NCBI RefSeq assembly: GCF_051014685.1
Contig: NW_027478765.1
Span: 434,001 to 498,000, forward strand
DNA: 64,000 nt
Origin: Ptiloglossa arizonensis
Taxonomy: Eukaryota > Arthropoda > Insecta > Hymenoptera > Colletidae
Direction of reading: 5' to 3'
Part shown: piece after piece, positions 59,182 through 64,000 of the stretch
Numbering within the stretch: position 1 is the stretch's first letter
Layout: the number at the start of each line of letters is the position of its first letter
Position numbers and translations under genes: made by a program
Notes under the pieces: generated by a model
Seen by the model: only the letters and a program-made list of their open reading frames with translations
Told to the model about the DNA's origin: nothing
Databases searched by the model: none

Positions 59182-60536
59182 ATTTCTCCGTTTCTCCGTT
59201 TATTTCTTCGTTTGTCCATTTATTTCTCCGTTTCTCCGTTTATTTCTTCGTTTCTCCATTTATTTCTCCGATTCTCCGTTTCTTTCTTCGTTTCTCCGTT
59301 TCTTTCTCCGTTTCTTTCTTCGTTTCTCAGTTTCTTTCTTCGTTTCTCCGTTTCTTTCATCGTTTCTCCGTTTCCTTGTTCGTTTCTCCGTTTCCTTGTT
59401 CGTTTCTCCGTTTCCTTGTTCGTTCCTCCGTTTATTTCTTCGTTTCTCCATTTATTTCTCCGTTCCTTTCTTCGTTTCTCCGTTTCTTTGTTCGTTTCTC
59501 CGTTTCATTCTTGGTTTCTCTGTGTATTTCTTTGTTTCGCCATTTATTTCTCCGTTTCTCCGTTTCTATCTTCGTTTCTCTGTTTCTTTGTTCGTTTCTC
59601 CGTTCGTTTGTTCGTTTCTCCGTTTCTTTTTTCGTTTCTCCGTTTTCTTTGTTCGTTTCTCCGTTTCTTTTTCCGTTTCTCGGTTTGTTTCTTCGTTTCT
59701 CCATTTATTTCCCCGTTTCTTTCTTCGTTTCTTCGTTTCTTTCTCCGTTTCTCGGTTTATTTCTTCGTTTCTCCATTTATTTCTCCGTTTCTCCGTTTCT
59801 TTGTTCATTTCTCCGTTTCTTTGTTCTTTTCTCCGTTTCTTTCTTCGTTTCTCAGATTCATTCTTCGTTTCTCCGTTTCATTCTTCGTTTCTCCGTTTAT
59901 CTCTTCGTTTCTCCATTTATTTCTCCGTTTCTCCGTTTCTTTCTTCGTTTCTCCGTTTCTTTGTTCGTTTCTCCGTTTCTTTCTTCGTTTCTCCGTTTCC
60001 TTGTTCGTTTCTCCCTTTATTTCTTCGTTTCTCCATTCATTTCTTCGTTTCTCCGTTTCTTTCTTCGTTTCCCCGTTTCTTTGTTCATTTCTCCGTTTCT
60101 CGGTTTATTTCTTCGTTTCTCCATTTATTTCTCCGTTTCTCCGTTTCTTTCTTCGTTTCTCCGTTTCTTTCTTCGTTTCTCCGTTTCATTCTTCGTTTCT
60201 CCGTTTATCTCTTCGTTTCTCCATTTATTTCTCCGTTTCTCCGTTTCTTTCTTCGTTTCTCCGTTTCTTTCTCCGTTTCTCCGTTTCTTTCTCCGTTTCT
60301 CCGTTTCTTTCTTCGTTTCCCCGTTTCTTTGTTCGTTTCTCCGTTTCTTTCTTCGTTTCTCCGTTTCCTTGTTCGTTTCTCCCTTTATTTCTTCGTTTCT
60401 CCATTCATTTCTTCGTTTCACCGTTTCTTTCTTCGTTTCCCCGTTTCTTTGTTCATTTCTCCGTTTCTCGGTTTATTTCTTCGTTTCGCCATTTATTTCT
60501 CCGTTTCTCCGTTTCTTTCTTCGTTTCTCCGTTTCT

Positions 60537-61440
60537 TTCTCCGTTTCTCCGTTTCTTTCTTCGTTTCTCGGTTTCTTTGTTCGTTTCTCCGTTTCTTTCT
60601 TCGTTTCTCCGTTTCTTTCTTCGTTTCTCCGTTTCTTTGTACGTTTCTCCGTTTATTTCTTCGTTTCTCCATTTATTTCTCCGTTTCTCCGTTTATTTCT
60701 TCGTTTCTCCATTTATTTCTCCGTTTCTCCGTTTCTTTCTTCGTTTCTCCGTTTCTTTCTTCGTTTCACCGTTTCATTCTTCGTTTCTCCGTTTATCTCT
60801 TCGTTTCTCCATTTATTTCTCCGTTTCTCCGTTTCTTTCTTCGTTTCTCCGTTTCTTTGTTCGTTTCTCCGTTTCTTTCTTCGTTTCTCCGTTTCCTTGT
60901 TCGTTTCTCCCTTTATTTCTTCGTTTCTCCATTTATTTCTCCGTTTCTTTCTTCGTATCTCCGTTTCTTTGTTCGTTTCTCCATTTCTTTCTTCGTTTCT
61001 CCGTTTCTTTCTTCGCTTCTCCGTTTCTTTCTTCGTTTCTCCGTTTCTTTTATCGTTTCTCCGTTTATTTCTTCGTTTCTCCATTTATTTCTCCGTTTCT
61101 CCGCTTCTTTCTTCGTTTCTCGGTTTCTTTGTTCGTTTCTCCGTTTCTTCCTTCGTTTCTCCGTTTCTTTCTTCGTTTCTCCGTTTCTTTGTACGTTTCT
61201 CCGTTTATTACTTCGTTTCTCCATTTATTTCTCCGTTTCTCCGTTTATTTCTTCGTTTGTCCATTTATTTCTCCGTTTCTGCGTTTATTTCTTCGTTTCT
61301 CCATTTATTTCTCCGATTCTCCGTTTCTTTCTTCGTTTCTCCGTTTCTTTCTTCGTTTCTTTCTTCGCTTCTCCGTTTCTTTGTTCGTTTCTCCGTTTCT
61401 TTCTTCGTTTCTCCGTTTATTTCTTCGTTTCTCCATTTAT
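60537..61440 (+). repeat. 904-bp tandem unit, copy 1
   Basis: Followed head-to-tail by copy 2. Line-by-line reading of 60,612-61,600 against 61,516-62,504 (displacement 904) showed no difference. One mismatch precedes that stretch (CTCCG here, CTCCT there, near 60,611). The unit contains TTTATCTCTTCG, TTTCTCCCTTTATTTC, TTTTATCG, TTTGTACG and TTATTACTTCG variants. Confidence 0.93.
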
Positions 61441-62344
61441 TTCTCCGTTTCTCCGTTTCTTTCTTCGTTTCTCGGTTTCTTTGTTCGTTTCTCCGTTTCT
61501 TTCTTCGTTTCTCCTTTTCTTTCTTCGTTTCTCCGTTTCTTTGTACGTTTCTCCGTTTATTTCTTCGTTTCTCCATTTATTTCTCCGTTTCTCCGTTTAT
61601 TTCTTCGTTTCTCCATTTATTTCTCCGTTTCTCCGTTTCTTTCTTCGTTTCTCCGTTTCTTTCTTCGTTTCACCGTTTCATTCTTCGTTTCTCCGTTTAT
61701 CTCTTCGTTTCTCCATTTATTTCTCCGTTTCTCCGTTTCTTTCTTCGTTTCTCCGTTTCTTTGTTCGTTTCTCCGTTTCTTTCTTCGTTTCTCCGTTTCC
61801 TTGTTCGTTTCTCCCTTTATTTCTTCGTTTCTCCATTTATTTCTCCGTTTCTTTCTTCGTATCTCCGTTTCTTTGTTCGTTTCTCCATTTCTTTCTTCGT
61901 TTCTCCGTTTCTTTCTTCGCTTCTCCGTTTCTTTCTTCGTTTCTCCGTTTCTTTTATCGTTTCTCCGTTTATTTCTTCGTTTCTCCATTTATTTCTCCGT
62001 TTCTCCGCTTCTTTCTTCGTTTCTCGGTTTCTTTGTTCGTTTCTCCGTTTCTTCCTTCGTTTCTCCGTTTCTTTCTTCGTTTCTCCGTTTCTTTGTACGT
62101 TTCTCCGTTTATTACTTCGTTTCTCCATTTATTTCTCCGTTTCTCCGTTTATTTCTTCGTTTGTCCATTTATTTCTCCGTTTCTGCGTTTATTTCTTCGT
62201 TTCTCCATTTATTTCTCCGATTCTCCGTTTCTTTCTTCGTTTCTCCGTTTCTTTCTTCGTTTCTTTCTTCGCTTCTCCGTTTCTTTGTTCGTTTCTCCGT
62301 TTCTTTCTTCGTTTCTCCGTTTATTTCTTCGTTTCTCCATTTAT
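61441..62344 (+). repeat. 904-bp tandem unit, copy 2
   Basis: Identical by eye to copy 1 over the compared length. A third copy starts at 62,345 and continues to about 62,503, where TTTATATC replaces TTTATTTC and the 551-bp units take over. Confidence 0.93.
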
Positions 62345-62532
62345 TTCTCCGTTTCTCCGTTTCTTTCTTCGTTTCTCGGTTTCTTTGTTCGTTTCTCCGT
62401 TTCTTTCTTCGTTTCTCCTTTTCTTTCTTCGTTTCTCCGTTTCTTTGTACGTTTCTCCGTTTATTTCTTCGTTTCTCCATTTATTTCTCCGTTTCTCCGT
62501 TTATATCTTCGTTTCTCCATTTATTTCTCCGT

Positions 62533-63604
62533 TTCTCCGTTTCTTTCTTCGTTTCTCCGTTTCTTTCTTCGTTTCTCCGTTTCATTCTTCGTTTCTCCGT
62601 TTATTTCTTCGTTTCTCCATTTATTTCTCCGTTTCTCCGTTTCTTTCTTCGTTTCTCCGTTTCTTTGTTCGTTTCTCCGTTTCTTTCTTCGTTTCTCCGT
62701 TTCTTTCTTCGCTTCTCCGTTTCTTTCTTCGTTTCTCCGTTTCCTTGTTCGTTTCTCCGTTTATTTCTTCGTTTCTCCATTTATTTCTCCGTTTCTTTGT
62801 TCGTTTCTCCGTTTCTTTGTTCGTTTCTCCGTTTCTTTTTCGTTTCTCCGTTTCTTTCTTCGTTTCTCCGTTTCTTTCTTCGTTTCTGCGTTTCTTTCTT
62901 CGTTTCTCCGTTTCTTTCTTCGTTTCTCCGTTTCTTTCTTCGTTTCTCCGTTTCTTTCTTCGTTTCTCCGTTTCTTTCTTCGTTTCTCCGTTTCTTTCTT
63001 CGTTTGACCGTTTCTTTCTTCGTTTCTCCGTTTATTTCTTCGTTTCTCCATTTATTTCTCCGTTTCTCCGTTTCTTTCTTCGTTTCTCCGTTTCTTTCTT
63101 CGTTTCTCCGTTTCTTTCTTCGTTTCTCCGTTTCATTCTTCGTTTCTCCGTTTATTTCTTCGTTTCTCTATTTATTTCTCCGTTTCTCCGTTTCTTTCTT
63201 CGTTTCTCCGTTTCTTTGTTCGTTTCTCCGTTTCTTTCTTCGTTTCTCCGTTTCTTTCTTCGCTTCTCCGTTTCTTTCTTCGTTTCTCCGTTTCCTTGTT
63301 CGTTTCTCCGTTTATTTCTTCGTTTCTCCATTTATTTCTCCGTTTCTTTGTTCGTTTCTCCGTTTCTTTGTTCGTTTCTCCGTTTCTTTTTCGTTTCTCC
63401 GTTTCTTTCTTCGTTTCTCCGTTTCTTTCTTCGTTTCTGCGTTTCTTTCTCCGTTTCTCCGTTTCTTTCTTCGTTTCTCCGTTTCTTTCTTCGTTTCTCC
63501 GTTTCTTTCTTCGTTTCTCCGTTTCTTTCTTCGTTTCTCCGTTTCTTTCTTCGTTTGACCGTTTCTTTCTTCGTTTCTCCGTTTATTTCTTCGTTTCTCC
63601 ATTT
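62533..63604 (+). repeat. 551-bp tandem duplication
   Basis: 62,533-63,053 matches 63,084-63,604 at displacement 551, with one difference seen (CTTCG against CTCCG near 62,899 and 63,450). Both copies contain a one-base-short monomer (TTTCTTTTTCG), which makes the unit length odd, and a TTTGACCG variant whose TGA ends long + frames at 63,007 and 63,558. Confidence 0.88.
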
Positions 63605-63619
63605 ATTTCCCCGTTTCTC

Positions 63620-64000
63620 CGTTTCTTTCTTCGTTTCTCCGTTTCCTTGTTCGTTTCTCCCTTTATTTCTTCGTTTCTCCATTTATTTCTCCGTTTCTTT
63701 CTTCGTATCTCCGTTTCTTTGTTCGTTTCTCCATTTCTTTCTTCGTTTCTCCGTTTCTTTCTTCGCTTCTCCGTTTCTTTCTTCGTTTCTCCGTTTCTTT
63801 TATCGTTTCTCCGTTTATTTCTTCGTTTCTCCATTTATTTCTCCGTTTCTCCGCTTCTTTCTTCGTTTCTCGGTTTCTTTGTTCGTTTCTCCGTTTCTTC
63901 CTTCGTTTCTCCGTTTCTTTCTTCGTTTCTCCGTTTCTTTGTACGTTTCTCCGTTTATTACTTCGTTTCTCCATTTATTTCTCCGTTTCTCCGTTTATTT
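63620..64000 (+). repeat. 904-bp unit family, partial copy running off the window
   Basis: Matches 60,870-61,250 (displacement 2,750) and 61,774-62,154 (displacement 1,846), including TTTCTCCCTTTATTTC, TTTTATCG, TTTGTACG and TTATTACTTCG in order. It is cut by the window end, so its full length is unknown. Confidence 0.88.

Larger units (their letters stand above)
1..64000 (+). repeat. Pyrimidine-rich satellite array, 20-bp monomer, covering the whole window
   Basis: Every line of the window is made of the monomer TTTCTCCGTTTCTTTCTTCG and its variants. The monomer splits into five tetranucleotides, or into an 8-mer (TTTCTCCG) plus a 12-mer (TTTCTTTCTTCG). The pure 20-mer has 12 T, 6 C, 2 G and no A, and both G lie in CpG. 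Common variants are a C-to-G change in the 12-mer (TTTCTTTGTTCG), CCG to CCA next to TTTATTTC, and TTTC to TTTA. All copies have the same orientation, and both window edges lie inside the array. Nothing in it resembles unique DNA, a transposon end, an RNA gene or a coding region with codon structure. The class (satellite DNA) is certain. The organism and chromosomal position are not visible. Confidence 0.97.
54421..64000 (+). repeat. Array domain D (CCATTTATTTC-rich, sub-kilobase duplications)
   Basis: Monomers here alternate regularly between standard 20-mers and A-containing versions (TTTATTTCTTCG followed by TTTCTCCATTTATTTC). Markers largely particular to this part are TTTGTACG, TTTCTCCCTTTATTTC, TTTATCTCTTCG, TCTTGGTTTC and TTTGACCG. 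Duplications of about 2.4 kb, 460 bp, 904 bp and 551 bp are listed separately. The stretch 59,182-60,536 is made of the same monomers with shorter repeats, such as TTTATCTCTTCG blocks near 59.9 and 60.2 kb. The array runs off the end of the window. Confidence 0.65.

Noticed and set aside
1..64000. CRISPR array (short direct repeats at regular spacing)
   Set aside because: There are no unique spacers. The material between repeats is the same repeat, and the period is 20 bp. No cas-like gene is present.
1..64000. CENP-B box within TTCG-containing monomers
   Set aside because: The box needs TTCG, a central A and a CGGG at fixed spacing. The monomers give TTCGTTTCTCCG with no A and no CGGG, so the match is limited to four bases.
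1..64000. A novel coded defence, mobile or biosynthetic system
   Set aside because: No stretch with independent sequence complexity exists in which to place proteins, RNAs or element ends. Calling the array a coded system would rest only on artefactual frames.
1..64000. Simple sequencing or assembly artefact of low-complexity DNA
   Set aside because: Rare variants, one-base indels and cassettes recur in the same order in distant copies, which random error would not produce. Copy number at individual places, especially 60.5-62.5 kb, could still be wrong.

Overview
The whole 64,000-base window is one uninterrupted tandem-repeat (satellite) array. I found no stretch of unique sequence on either strand, and therefore no gene, RNA gene, promoter, transposon or other conventional feature that I can support. 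The array starts before base 1 and continues past base 64,000. The commonest monomer on the + strand is the 20-mer TTTCTCCGTTTCTTTCTTCG, which reads as five tetranucleotides (TTTC-TCCG-TTTC-TTTC-TTCG) or as an 8-mer (TTTCTCCG) plus a 12-mer (TTTCTTTCTTCG). The + strand is pyrimidine-rich and nearly free of A throughout. In the pure consensus every G lies in a CpG. All copies point the same way, with no inversion.

The organism cannot be named from this sequence. A nested satellite of this size and clonality points to the nuclear genome of a eukaryote, probably from heterochromatin resolved by long reads. Neither a bacterial nor a viral origin fits.

Layout, from shared rare variants (boundaries approximate): (A) 1-22,800, marked by about 35 copies of a GTGTCTGCATT variant and by large repeats displaced by about 7.5-7.7 kb, 3.5-4.0 kb and 1.75 kb. 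(B) 22,800-40,030, four copies of a 3.3-4.1 kb higher-order unit, with nine patches of nearly pure 8-bp repeat found only at 24,570-38,834. (C) 40,030-54,420, rich in TTCCTTCG and CATCG variants, with a tandem duplication of about 2.07 kb at 39.7-43.8 kb and shorter ones of 548, 620, 1,138 and 840 bp. (D) 54,421-64,000, dominated by an A-containing CCATTTATTTC variant, with displacements of about 2.4 kb, 460 bp, 904 bp and 551 bp. The 904-bp copies are identical wherever I compared them.

Very long open reading frames run through all six frames (over 7,000 codons on +, up to about 440 codons on -). They are a consequence of composition. The + strand almost never offers TAA, TAG or TGA because it lacks A. 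Because 20 is not a multiple of 3, every frame cycles through the same 20-residue peptide. I list none of them as genes. The interest of the window lies in the architecture and history of the array, not in a coded system.
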